DNA of 64,000 nucleotides from Massilia aurea (GTDB lineage: Bacteria > Pseudomonadota > Gammaproteobacteria > Burkholderiales > Burkholderiaceae_D): assembly GCF_014200505.1 (NCBI RefSeq), contig NZ_JACHBX010000001.1:1550001-1614000 (forward strand). Direction: 5' to 3'. A program made the translations under genes and the position numbers. Position 1 is the first letter of the stretch. The number at the start of each line of letters is the position of its first letter. Shown in pieces: positions 29,142 to 36,951 of the stretch. The notes below the pieces were generated by a model. The model did no database searches. It had not been told where the DNA came from and was given only the letters and a program-made list of their open reading frames with translations.

Positions 29142-29843
29142 TTACTGCGGCAGATCGAACACCAGCACTTCAGCCGCCTCGGCCTGGCCCAGCGTGACCG
29201 CCGGCTCACCCGTGATCTTGAGCGCATCGCCACCGCTCAGCGCCACGCCGTTGACCGTGATCTGGCCACGAATCACGTGGACATAGGCCTGGCGGCCATC
29301 GGCCAGCGCATGGGTCGCCCCATCGGTGCCGCTGAAGATGCCCGCATGGATCGATGCATCCTGGCGGATCGAGACCGAGCCATCGCGGCCATCGTTCGAC
29401 GCTACCACGCGCAGCTTGCCGGTCTTCGAGGCCGTGTCGAAGTGCTTTTCTTCGTAGCGCGGTTCGGCGCCGATCTCGTTTGGCTCGATCCAGATCTGCA
29501 GGAAATGCACGCCTTCGGTTTTCGAACCATTGAACTCACTGTGCACGACGCCTGTTCCGGCGCTCATGACCTGCACGTCGCCGTAGCGCAGCACCGAGCC
29601 GTTGCCCATGCTGTCCTTGTGCGCCAGGGCGCCTTCGAGCACATACGAGATGATTTCCATATTACGGTGACCGTGCGAATCGAACCCGCGGCCTGCCTCT
29701 ACATGGTCATCATTGATGACGCGCAGCGGGCCAAAACCCATGTGTTTCGGATCGTGGTAATGACCGAACGAAAACGAGTGCTGCGAGTTCAGCCAGCCAA
29801 AACTGGCGCCACCACGTTCATTGCTTTTACGGACGTTCAACAT
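29142..29843 (-). CDS. Pirin-family cupin protein (YhhW/quercetinase-like)
   Basis: A 233-residue bicupin. The N-terminal cupin has the metal-site pattern FDSHGHRNMEIISY (two His) and GTGVVHSEFNGS (His and Glu), as in iron-binding pirins and E. coli YhhW, which shows quercetin 2,3-dioxygenase activity. The C-terminal cupin (QAYVHVIRGQITVNG) lacks the metal set, as usual. AAGGAG lies six bases before ATG 29843; ATG 29846 directly before it is an alternative. Convergent with LysR. Confidence 0.9.
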   Translation of the reverse strand: MLNVRKSNERGGASFGWLNSQHSFSFGHYHDPKHMGFGPLRVINDDHVEAGRGFDSHGHRNMEIISYVLEGALAHKDSMGNGSVLRYGDVQVMSAGTGVVHSEFNGSKTEGVHFLQIWIEPNEIGAEPRYEEKHFDTASKTGKLRVVASNDGRDGSVSIRQDASIHAGIFSGTDGATHALADGRQAYVHVIRGQITVNGVALSGGDALKITGEPAVTLGQAEAAEVLVFDLPQ

Positions 29844-30054
29844 CATGTGCTCCTTTCGTGATTGGATCATCGAGCTGCTCGAATCTTGATACCGTTGCGG
29901 GCATTTGCTGATTCTTGCCTTGTTCCCGATGCGATGACGCTATTATGCGCGCCACCGGCCATGATGAAAAACGAGTTATCTGCCGTCGTATGATCGATAT
30001 TTTCGATTATCGAATCCCCATTCCGGATTTGATCGAACCGATAGCGGCAATCGA

Positions 30055-30080
30055 GCGGCTGGCCAGCAACGGCCAGCCGC
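30055..30080. terminator. Perfect ten-base inverted repeat after the TonB receptor gene
   Basis: GCGGCTGGCC (30055-30064) and GGCCAGCCGC (30071-30080), loop AGCAAC, lie 28 bases past the minus-strand stop at 30108. There is no T-tract, but the position and perfect stem suggest the 3' end of the amine-oxidase operon transcript. The 29850-30050 stretch shows no gene. Confidence 0.5.
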
Positions 30081-30107
30081 CCGACGTTTGACGTGGGGTG
30101 CCGCGGA

Positions 30108-32600
30108 TCAGAACTTCACGGCCGCGCGCGCATAGTAGTAACCACCGTTGATGCCATATGGCGAGAACCCCGGGTAGATCGTCACCGCACCGTTGTCCAG
30201 ATTGGCGCGCTGCTCGGCCAGCGTCAGTGGGTTGACCTTGTCCGGGTACTCGTTGAACAGGTTGTTCGCGCCCAGCGACACGCTCCAGGCCTTGCTGATC
30301 TGGTAGCTCACTTCCAGGTCGGTCAACAGACTGGCCTTAATCCGGTTTTCGCGATACACCGCGCCGTCCGTCGAGAACTGTTCGGACGACTTGCCGAAGT
30401 AATTCTCGCGCAGGTTCACGGTCCAGTCACCCATGCGCCACAGGCCACCCAGATTCAACCGCACCTTGGGCGAGGCCGTTTCGAGGTGCGAGATCGCGGT
30501 GGCGTCGAGCAGCGTCTGCGCGCCCAGCTGCGTCGGCGCCTGGTTGATCTTGATGACCTCGACCTTGTTGTAGTTGGCCGCGGCCGACCAGTCCACGCGG
30601 CCGTAAGCGCCGTAGTTGCTGCTCAGGGTGGCGACGATTTCGGCGCCGCGGCTGCGGGTGTTGACCGCATTGGTGAAGATGTTGATGCCGGTTTGCACGA
30701 CGGTCGGATCGAGCACATTGCCATTGGCCAGGATTGCGGCCGTGACGGCCGGCGAATTGATCGCACCGCCCGAACCGTACAGCGAACCGCTGCCGACGAT
30801 GCGGTCGCGGATCGTGATCTGATAAGCGTCGAGCGTGACGGACATGCCGGCCACCGGATTGAGCACCAGACCCGCGCTGATATTGGTCGACGCTTCCGGC
30901 TTCAGGCCGTCGATGCCCACCAGCCGGGCGCCTGGCGAATTCGGCGCCAGTTGCACAAAGGCGCTGCGTGGCGACACGTTGGTGGCCGAATAGAACGATT
31001 CGGCCAGTGTCGGCGCCCGAAAGCCGTTGCTGTAGGTGGCCCGCACGGCCACGTCCGGCGTGAAGTCGTAGCGGCTGGTGAGCTTGCCGACCTTGGCGTT
31101 GCCGAAGTCGCTGAAATCCTCGAAGCGTCCGGCGATGTCGACCGTCCAGCCGGTCACCGGCTGGACGGCGATATTCGCGTAGACCGCCTTGTTGTTGCGG
31201 CTGTGTTTTCCGGCGTCGGTCAGCGAGAAGCCCGGGAACGATTGCGCCCCTTCCTTGTAGCGCGATGCGGCGTCGCCCGCAACGATCGCGTAGGTGTCGC
31301 GGCGATGCTCGAGGCCCAGCGCCAGCGTCAGCGGTGTGGCCATGCCGGCGTCGAACTCGCGCCGCAGGTCGAGGTTGTTGGTCCACTGGCTGGCCTGGAA
31401 TTCACCTGCCTTGAAGGACAGCGACGTCGCGCGCGTATCGGCAAACAGCGAGATATTGGCCGAATTGGCCACGCCAAGCTTGGCCACGTCCTTGCCGTAG
31501 GTGCTGGATACATCCCAGTTCCAGTTGCCGAACACCTTGCCCTTGATGCCGAACGTGAACGCATAGTCTTCTTCGTCGAACGTCTCCTGCGGGCTGAAGC
31601 CCAGCGGGTAGATGGTCGGCAGGCGGTTGGGCATGCGGTAGTTCTCGAACGCGCGCGCTTCCTTCTTGCCGTAGGTGGCAAAGCTGTACAACTCGGTGTC
31701 GCCGCCCAGGTCCACGCCGAAATTGGCGGCGAAGATGTGCTGGCGGTACTGGGCGTCGCCCTGGATCTTGTTCAGATACGGGTAGCCCGGCGCATTGACG
31801 AGCGACGGCATCGCCGCCATCGTCGCCGGATCGACGACACGCGGATCGATCCCGCCACGCTCCGAGAAGCCGTGGTACTTGGTTTCCGCTGTCAGCGACA
31901 GGTAAGCGTTGGTGAATGGGGTCAGGCCGATATTGGCCATGCCGTCGCCCGTGTGCCCGCCGCCGTCCATGTAGCCACCGCCATTCACGTTGGCGCTGCC
32001 GCCACGGTAATTGGACTTGAGGATGATGTTGATGACGCCGGCAATGGCGTCGGTGCCGTACTGCGCGGCCGCGCCGTCCTGCAGCACTTCGACGCGCTCG
32101 ATCGCCGCCACCGGAATGAAGTTCAGGTCGGCCGCGGCGCCGCCCTGGAAGGCGCCGGCCAGCACGGCCAGGTTGGCGGTGCCGTGGCGGCGCTTGCCGT
32201 TCACCAGCACCAGCGTGTTGTTCGGCGACAGGCCGCGCAGGCGCGCCGACAGCGTCATCGCCGCCATGTCGCTGCCGAAGGACTGGGCATTGAGCGACGG
32301 CAGGTTCTGGGCCAGGGCCTGGATCAGGTCGGGCTGGCCGGTGCGGGCCAGCGACGACGCGTCGAGCACCTGGATCGGCGAGGCGCTGTCCTCGACCGTC
32401 AGGCCGGCGGCGCGCGTGCCCGTGACGATCACGACGCCGGTACTGGCAATCGCGGGGGCATCGGGAGCGACGGCCGCCGCCGCCGCGGTGTCGACAACTG
32501 AGTCGACAGCGGGATCGACCGCCTTGTCGGCGGCGTGGGCCGCCACGCCCCACGACAGCAAAGCGGCTGCGACACTGGTATGAATGATGGTCTTGTACAT
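30108..32600 (-). CDS. TonB-dependent receptor of the amine-oxidase operon
   Basis: An 830-residue outer-membrane receptor. A signal peptide (1-24, AAHA-A cleavage region) is followed by an Ala/Asp/Val-rich spacer with a TonB-box-like strand (GVVIVTGTR), a plug domain (SPNNTLVLVNGKRRHG, AAAQYGTDAIAGVINIILK) and a barrel ending in AAVKF with C-terminal Phe. The start has GGGAACC upstream. It is the last gene downstream of RidA, cytochrome c and amine oxidase genes on the same strand with gaps of at most 65 bases, so it probably imports the amine substrate or a related compound. No Fur box precedes it. Confidence 0.92.
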   Translation of the reverse strand: MYKTIIHTSVAAALLSWGVAAHAADKAVDPAVDSVVDTAAAAAVAPDAPAIASTGVVIVTGTRAAGLTVEDSASPIQVLDASSLARTGQPDLIQALAQNLPSLNAQSFGSDMAAMTLSARLRGLSPNNTLVLVNGKRRHGTANLAVLAGAFQGGAAADLNFIPVAAIERVEVLQDGAAAQYGTDAIAGVINIILKSNYRGGSANVNGGGYMDGGGHTGDGMANIGLTPFTNAYLSLTAETKYHGFSERGGIDPRVVDPATMAAMPSLVNAPGYPYLNKIQGDAQYRQHIFAANFGVDLGGDTELYSFATYGKKEARAFENYRMPNRLPTIYPLGFSPQETFDEEDYAFTFGIKGKVFGNWNWDVSSTYGKDVAKLGVANSANISLFADTRATSLSFKAGEFQASQWTNNLDLRREFDAGMATPLTLALGLEHRRDTYAIVAGDAASRYKEGAQSFPGFSLTDAGKHSRNNKAVYANIAVQPVTGWTVDIAGRFEDFSDFGNAKVGKLTSRYDFTPDVAVRATYSNGFRAPTLAESFYSATNVSPRSAFVQLAPNSPGARLVGIDGLKPEASTNISAGLVLNPVAGMSVTLDAYQITIRDRIVGSGSLYGSGGAINSPAVTAAILANGNVLDPTVVQTGINIFTNAVNTRSRGAEIVATLSSNYGAYGRVDWSAAANYNKVEVIKINQAPTQLGAQTLLDATAISHLETASPKVRLNLGGLWRMGDWTVNLRENYFGKSSEQFSTDGAVYRENRIKASLLTDLEVSYQISKAWSVSLGANNLFNEYPDKVNPLTLAEQRANLDNGAVTIYPGFSPYGINGGYYYARAAVKF

Positions 32601-32665
32601 GGTGGTTCCCTGTTGGCGTAGTTCGTTATTGGTCTGGTTGGCGTGCCCGGCGCGGGCCGCGCCGC

Positions 32666-33175
32666 TTACTTCTTCGCTGCCACGACTTCGATTTCCACGA
32701 GCCAGCCGGCATTGCTCAGGCCCGCCACCTGCATCACCGCGCGCGCCGGCAGGTTGGGCTGGGCGCCGCCGAAGAACTGGGTGTAGCCGGCCATGAAGCC
32801 GGTGACGTCGGCGCGCCCTTTCTGCGCCGGGTCCCCCACCAGGAACACCTGCATCTTGACGACGTCGCCCATGCCGAGCCCCATGCCGGCGAGGATCTCC
32901 TTGATCTTCTGGAGCACGCCGACCGTCTGCGTTTTGGTGTCACCAAAGGCTGCGATGGTGTCGGGGCCGGCCGCCTTGTCGACGATGGGCGGCACCTGGC
33001 CGCTGATGAAGTGGATCGTCGCGCCGGGCGGCACCGACACGGCCAGGGCAATGGGAAAATCCGAGTTCGGGATCTTGTGGCGCACGATGTCGGTGGCTGC
33101 GGCGCTGGCGATAACGGGCGCCAGCAGCAGCGCAGCAGCCAGGCACGAGGTGGAGCGGAGAGCGGCAAAGTTCAT
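32666..33175 (-). CDS. Secreted RidA/YjgF-family protein
   Basis: A 169-residue protein: a signal peptide (about 1-25, ending IASAAA) followed by a RidA fold. Cytosolic RidA hydrolyses reactive enamine/imine intermediates to keto products and ammonia. The catalytic Arg region (LPARAVMQVAGL) and the C-terminal VEIEVVA with Glu are present, so deaminase activity is plausible. Export is unusual compared with canonical RidA and fits its neighbours, a Tat-exported amine oxidase and a periplasmic cytochrome c, because the oxidase product would be an imine in the same compartment. The start at 33175 gives the signal peptide; in-frame ATGs at 33190 and 33196 would lengthen it slightly. Confidence 0.85.
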   Translation of the reverse strand: MNFAALRSTSCLAAALLLAPVIASAAATDIVRHKIPNSDFPIALAVSVPPGATIHFISGQVPPIVDKAAGPDTIAAFGDTKTQTVGVLQKIKEILAGMGLGMGDVVKMQVFLVGDPAQKGRADVTGFMAGYTQFFGGAQPNLPARAVMQVAGLSNAGWLVEIEVVAAKK

Positions 33176-33220
33176 TGGATCGTCTTTCATGGACATGGGA
33201 AGGAAAGGAAAGGAAGAGCC

Positions 33221-33631
33221 TCAGTGCTTGTTGCCGAAGCGGCTGTCGCCCGCCGGTGCGACCTGCAGCGCCGCGCGCCGCATGGAGACCTCGGTGCCGG
33301 TAATCGGCGGCGCGTGGTTGCCCCAGCTGCTGCGCGCATAGGTCAGGACGGCGGCGATATCGGCGTCATCCAGGCTGGTGCTGAAATCGGGCATGCCCCC
33401 GCGCCCCTTGAGCAGCACCTCGGCCACGGCATCGGCCGGCCCGATGGCGACCGGGCTGGCCACGAGCGCCGGGAACGCGCCGGGAATGCCACGCCCATTG
33501 GCCTGGTGGCAGGCCGCGCAGTTCTTGGCGAACAGCGTCTTGCCGTCGGCCGGCGCGGGTGCCTGGGCCTGAGCCTGGACCGCACCGGCCCACAGAACGG
33601 CGCTTGCGAGTGCAACGATCGGGGTCTTCAT
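33221..33631 (-). CDS. Periplasmic c-type cytochrome coupled to amine oxidase
   Basis: A 136-residue class I cytochrome c with a signal peptide (1-22) and one heme site CAACH (38-42). The likely axial Met lies in the GRGGMPDF segment, a pattern common in alcohol- or amine-dehydrogenase-linked cytochromes. GGAGG precedes the ATG, and the start overlaps the amine oxidase stop (ATGA), so both are made together. By analogy with nicotine oxidoreductase NicA2 and its cytochrome CycN, it may be the electron acceptor of the flavoenzyme. Confidence 0.9.
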   Translation of the reverse strand: MKTPIVALASAVLWAGAVQAQAQAPAPADGKTLFAKNCAACHQANGRGIPGAFPALVASPVAIGPADAVAEVLLKGRGGMPDFSTSLDDADIAAVLTYARSSWGNHAPPITGTEVSMRRAALQVAPAGDSRFGNKH

Positions 33632-35214
33632 GCGCTGGCCCTCCGGTGCAGCGTCTCGACCTGCTGCCATGCCGATTCGATGGCGCCGGCCTGCCAGCCC
33701 GTCAGGTAGCTCAGGTGTTCGCCGGCCAGCAGCACCCGGCGCTCGCCGTCGAGCAAAATCGGATAGGCGCTCTTGCGCGCGGCGTCGGTCCATTCGGCCC
33801 AGCCGCCCAGGCTGTACTGCACGCGGTGCCAGGCAACCGAGAAGCTGCTCTCGTAGCTTGCGCGGTAGGCAGGAAAGATCTTTTCGCCGGCCGCGAGGGC
33901 AAACTCGGTCCGCTCGCCAGGGGTCATCCCGCTGACTTCAATGGCGTCGAGTGCGTAGTGGTAGTAGCCCAGCACGACACCCTTTTTCTGCTGCCAGCCG
34001 CCGGACGGCAGCGAGATCGTGTTGATCCCTTTCAGGTCGGTCAGCACGTGCCCGCCGTAGATGTGGTCGTCTTCTTCCCAGAAGCGGCGCCCCATCTGCA
34101 GGCCGATCTTGCCGACCGGCGCGTACGGGACGGCCTTGATCGCGGCCTTGAATCCGTCGGAGAAATCGGTGTCGATCATGCGCAGCACCGACAGCGGCAC
34201 CGTGCACACGCAATAATCGGCCGTCACGCGCGAGAGCGCGCCGCTGGCCGTGTCGCGCACGTCGATCGTGACCTTGTCGTCGCCCTGGCGGATGCGCTGG
34301 ACTTCGGCGTGGTAGCGGATGCGGCCGCCCAGACGGCTGGCGAAGGCGCGCGGGATCGCGTCCATGCCGCCGACCGGCTGGAACATCGTGGCGTGCATCG
34401 GGAACTCCTGCACCGCGCTGTAGACCTTGCCGACCCGGGCGGCCAGCAGATCGTGAAACGCCAGCGGATCGGACGGCGTACCGGCGCCCGGCACCAGCCC
34501 CGCGCCGGGGTTGGTGGCAAAGCCACGGCCGCTGCGGCCCTTGTAGGCCAGGTCGCCGGCGTCCAGCGCTCCTTCGTGCTTGAGGTAGTCGAGCAGCAGG
34601 CGCTGGTCGTCGCCCGTCAGTTGCGTGTCGAGCGCGTGGCCGGTGACCGATTTGGCCAACAGTTCGGCGACGTGGCCGCGCATGTCGGCCTTGATCTGGG
34701 CGCCGCGCAGGCGCTGCTTCGACAGCGGCCCGCCATCCTCGAGGTACACGTACGCATGGTCATTCTCGTTGACCATCACTTCGAGCGGCACCTTGAACTG
34801 GCGCGCGTAGTACAGCGTGGACTGGTGATCCAGCGGGATGCGCCACGGGCCGTGGTTGATGTACTGGCCGACGTCGAAGCGGCACTGCTGGGCCTCGCCG
34901 CCCAGTTCGTGCAGCTTGAAGTCCTTGCGCGCCGTCTGGCAGCGCCCGCCCGCATAGGGCCGCGCCTCGAGCACCTGGACTTCGTAGCCCAGCTTGCCCA
35001 GTTCGTAGGCTGCCGTCAGGCCGGCCAGACCGGCGCCCAGCACGACGACTTTCTTCCCCTTGCCAGAGCCAGCGAGCACGGGCGGCGTCGTAGTCCGGGA
35101 CGCGATCCCCATGCCCCAGGCATTCATCGAGCCCATCAACAGCGCCGAACCACCAACGGCAGCGGCGCGGTACAAAAACTCACGTCGGGTCAACGACGGT
35201 GTCAAACGTTTCAT
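33628..35214 (-). CDS. Tat-exported FAD-dependent amine oxidase/dehydrogenase
   Basis: A 528-residue flavoprotein of the monoamine oxidase family. A twin-arginine signal (TRREFL, Arg10-Arg11, then a hydrophobic stretch to about 35) sends the folded, FAD-loaded enzyme to the periplasm. The FAD fold is VVVLGAGLAGLTAAYELG (57-74) with the acidic strand end VLEA and GGRCQT. The C-terminal FAD motif is LLAGEHLSYLTGWQAGAIES. A strong GGAGG site supports ATG 35214. It heads an operon with cytochrome c, secreted RidA and a TonB receptor. Family enzymes oxidise primary or secondary amines or amino acids to imines; with a coupled cytochrome it may work as a dehydrogenase rather than an oxidase. Substrate unknown. 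Confidence 0.92.
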   Translation of the reverse strand: MKRLTPSLTRREFLYRAAAVGGSALLMGSMNAWGMGIASRTTTPPVLAGSGKGKKVVVLGAGLAGLTAAYELGKLGYEVQVLEARPYAGGRCQTARKDFKLHELGGEAQQCRFDVGQYINHGPWRIPLDHQSTLYYARQFKVPLEVMVNENDHAYVYLEDGGPLSKQRLRGAQIKADMRGHVAELLAKSVTGHALDTQLTGDDQRLLLDYLKHEGALDAGDLAYKGRSGRGFATNPGAGLVPGAGTPSDPLAFHDLLAARVGKVYSAVQEFPMHATMFQPVGGMDAIPRAFASRLGGRIRYHAEVQRIRQGDDKVTIDVRDTASGALSRVTADYCVCTVPLSVLRMIDTDFSDGFKAAIKAVPYAPVGKIGLQMGRRFWEEDDHIYGGHVLTDLKGINTISLPSGGWQQKKGVVLGYYHYALDAIEVSGMTPGERTEFALAAGEKIFPAYRASYESSFSVAWHRVQYSLGGWAEWTDAARKSAYPILLDGERRVLLAGEHLSYLTGWQAGAIESAWQQVETLHRRASA

Positions 35215-35568
35215 TCCTACCTCCACTTGGCGTTACTGAAAGACCGTGCAACTAATGGCCTATCAGCAATACCTGTGCCAAGTGACCGATGAAATCGTCA
35301 ATACAGAAGAAATTAAAATAAAGTACAGCGCCAGTTATGGCGAACGTAAGCCCGGCGTAAGCGCAATATTTCGAACAAGATTCAGATAACGCGATTTTCC
35401 ATTCGTATTTACAATCGTGACGCAGCTGGCGGGATGCACGTCGCATGCCGCGCCGATACTTTATTTATCCTGACCGCCCGGGATCCTGCTCGGGCAGCGT
35501 ATCGGTCCCACGCACGTGCCAGGAGCGTGCCAAATCATCACTGCACCGTTGTGGCGTAAATACGCACT
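35215..35568. other. Intergenic region upstream of the amine-oxidase operon
   Basis: About 350 bases without a recognisable gene. The half next to 35215 should hold the promoter of the amine-oxidase operon. The half next to 35569 is AT-richer in patches and contains an imperfect GCCCG/CGGGC hairpin near 35478-35496. A short reading frame at 35252-35446 shows no protein-like features. Confidence 0.4.
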
Positions 35569-36300
35569 TCATTGGGTGCGATCAATGTCGTCGCGTTCCA
35601 GCCAGTAGTTGAACTGGCCATAGCTGGGAATGGCGCCGGGCGCGCAGTCGGCGAAGTGCTCGCGCAGCATCTGGCGATACGCAGCCGGCCGTGAGAAGCG
35701 CGGATGATTGGCGGCAAACTGTGCAGCGGCGGCCAGGAACAGCGCCCGCAGCGCGGCATCGGTATTGGTGCCCGCATTGGCGCTGCCCGTCGCACCGTTG
35801 CGCGGGCGGCCGCGCTTGACGCCGGCGCTGGCCGCCCGCGTCTTGCCACGCGCACCGGAGTTGGCGTAATCGGGCAGCGACGCGTCGATCGTCTGGCCCC
35901 GCTCCCAGTAGCGGCGCAGGTAGCGCATGAGGCTGGCGACGGAGATCCCGTGCGCGCGACTGTAGGCACTGAGCAAGGCTGCGCGCGGGCGCGGCAAATA
36001 GAGTTGCGGCAGGTCGTGGTGCAGGGCCGTGACGGCATCCCACGCCTTCATCTGCAGCAGGTGGTGTTTGCCGGATGGGGCGTCGACGCGCGGTGCGCGG
36101 CAAGGGTCGGCGAGCAGCAACCGGGCGCGCCGCGTCGACACGTCCGCCACCAGCACGTGCAGCGGCGTGCTGCGCGGTGTCGCGCTTGGGCGCCGCAGTG
36201 CAAAGGTATAGGCCACGGAATGCGTGACGTCGATCCACAGGATCCGCACCAGATGGCCCGGGGGATCGCGGTATTCGAGGACATCGTTCTGCAAGAACAT
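35569..36300 (-). pseudogene. Stand-alone N-terminal region of a TnsB-type transposase (truncated)
   Basis: A 243-residue open frame that matches the start of TnsB-like transposases of Tn7-related elements: MFLQNDVLEYRDPPGHLVRI, then the HTH-containing segment MRYLRRYWERGQTIDASLPD, a linker with KRGRPRNG, and the PSYGQFNYWLER motif that normally precedes the catalytic rve (DDE) domain. The frame stops there, so no catalytic domain is present and no tnsA, tnsC or tnsD is nearby. The ribosome site (CAGGAG) and frame are intact. It is either a relic of a transposon or a kept DNA-binding protein derived from one. Full-length relatives are roughly 600-700 residues. Confidence 0.75.
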
Positions 36301-36360
36301 CAGCCGCTCCTGGCGTTGAGTTCATTGCTTATATGCAAAGAACGCGCCAGGCACGGTCAT

Positions 36361-36382
36361 GGCGGCCCGCGCCGGGGCCGCC
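36361..36382 (-). terminator. Stem-loop after the small cytochrome c gene
   Basis: GGCGGCCC (36361-36368) and GGGCCGCC (36375-36382) form a perfect eight-base stem, seven bases beyond the stop of the minus-strand cytochrome gene. No T-tract follows. Confidence 0.5.
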
Positions 36383-36388
36383 GGTCAA

Positions 36389-36703
36389 TCATTTCTGCGC
36401 CAGGATCCATTTCGCCAGCACCTTGGCTTCGGCGTCCGTCACCTGCGGATTGGCCGGCATCGGGATCGGGCCCCAGGTGCCGCTGCTGCCTTTCTGGATC
36501 TTCTGGATCAGGCGCGCTTCGGCGCCGGCATCCTTCGCATACTTGGCCGCGACGTCCTTGTAGGCCGGGCCGACCAGTTTGGTGCCGACGGCGTGGCAGG
36601 CCATGCAGGCCCGGGCCTTGGCCAGGTCGGCGTTCGCCTGGGCGGCAGGGACGGCGGCGACGGCAAAGGTCGCTGCCAGGGTCAGGGTCAGGTATTTCTT
36701 CAT
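36389..36703 (-). CDS. Small class I cytochrome c (c551/c552-like)
   Basis: A 104-residue periplasmic electron carrier with signal peptide (1-23), heme site CMACH (33-37) and a C-terminal Met ligand in the PIPMPANPQV segment, which is characteristic of c551/c552 cytochromes. GGAG lies upstream of ATG 36703. It is monocistronic as far as can be seen and divergent from the iron receptor gene. It could serve terminal oxidases or peroxidases. Confidence 0.9.
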   Translation of the reverse strand: MKKYLTLTLAATFAVAAVPAAQANADLAKARACMACHAVGTKLVGPAYKDVAAKYAKDAGAEARLIQKIQKGSSGTWGPIPMPANPQVTDAEAKVLAKWILAQK

Positions 36704-36841
36704 GATGCTCCAGTGGCTGGGTTGATCGTAAGGCGCAGGCGCCCTGGCGGGCACCACCTGACATCATAGCGGGAAACCCCATTGGCATGGGCGGCGCGCG
36801 CTGCGTGACCAGCCTCCGACACGCTCGTCAATAAATTTGAA

Positions 36842-36856
36842 TGGGAATGATTCGCA
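36842..36856 (+). promoter_or_regulatory. Fur box upstream of the TonB receptor gene
   Basis: TGGGAATGATTCGCA is a 7-1-7 inverted repeat with one mismatch between arms and agrees well with the Fur consensus TGATAATnATTATCA. It lies about 95 bases before the receptor start, in the intergenic region shared with the cytochrome c gene. Iron repression is inferred from this. Confidence 0.65.
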
Positions 36857-36951
36857 TTAACGATTAGAATGGCGCCGTTCCGCGACATTTACCTGTTTTT
36901 AGGTATTGACGCAGAAATTTGCTTTGAATGATAAAAAAGGACGCCTGAAGA

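Noticed and set aside
30093..32501. 802-codon open frame on the plus strand opposite the TonB receptor gene
   Set aside because: It is an antisense shadow caused by GC-rich codon usage. The composition (Arg, His, Val, Gly, Gln) has no domain character, and the minus-strand frame has signal peptide, plug and barrel motifs.
35252..35446. Short minus-strand frame (64 codons) in the gap upstream of the amine-oxidase operon
   Set aside because: No ribosome site, and the sequence looks like translated promoter DNA; no protein-like feature apart from a short apolar run.
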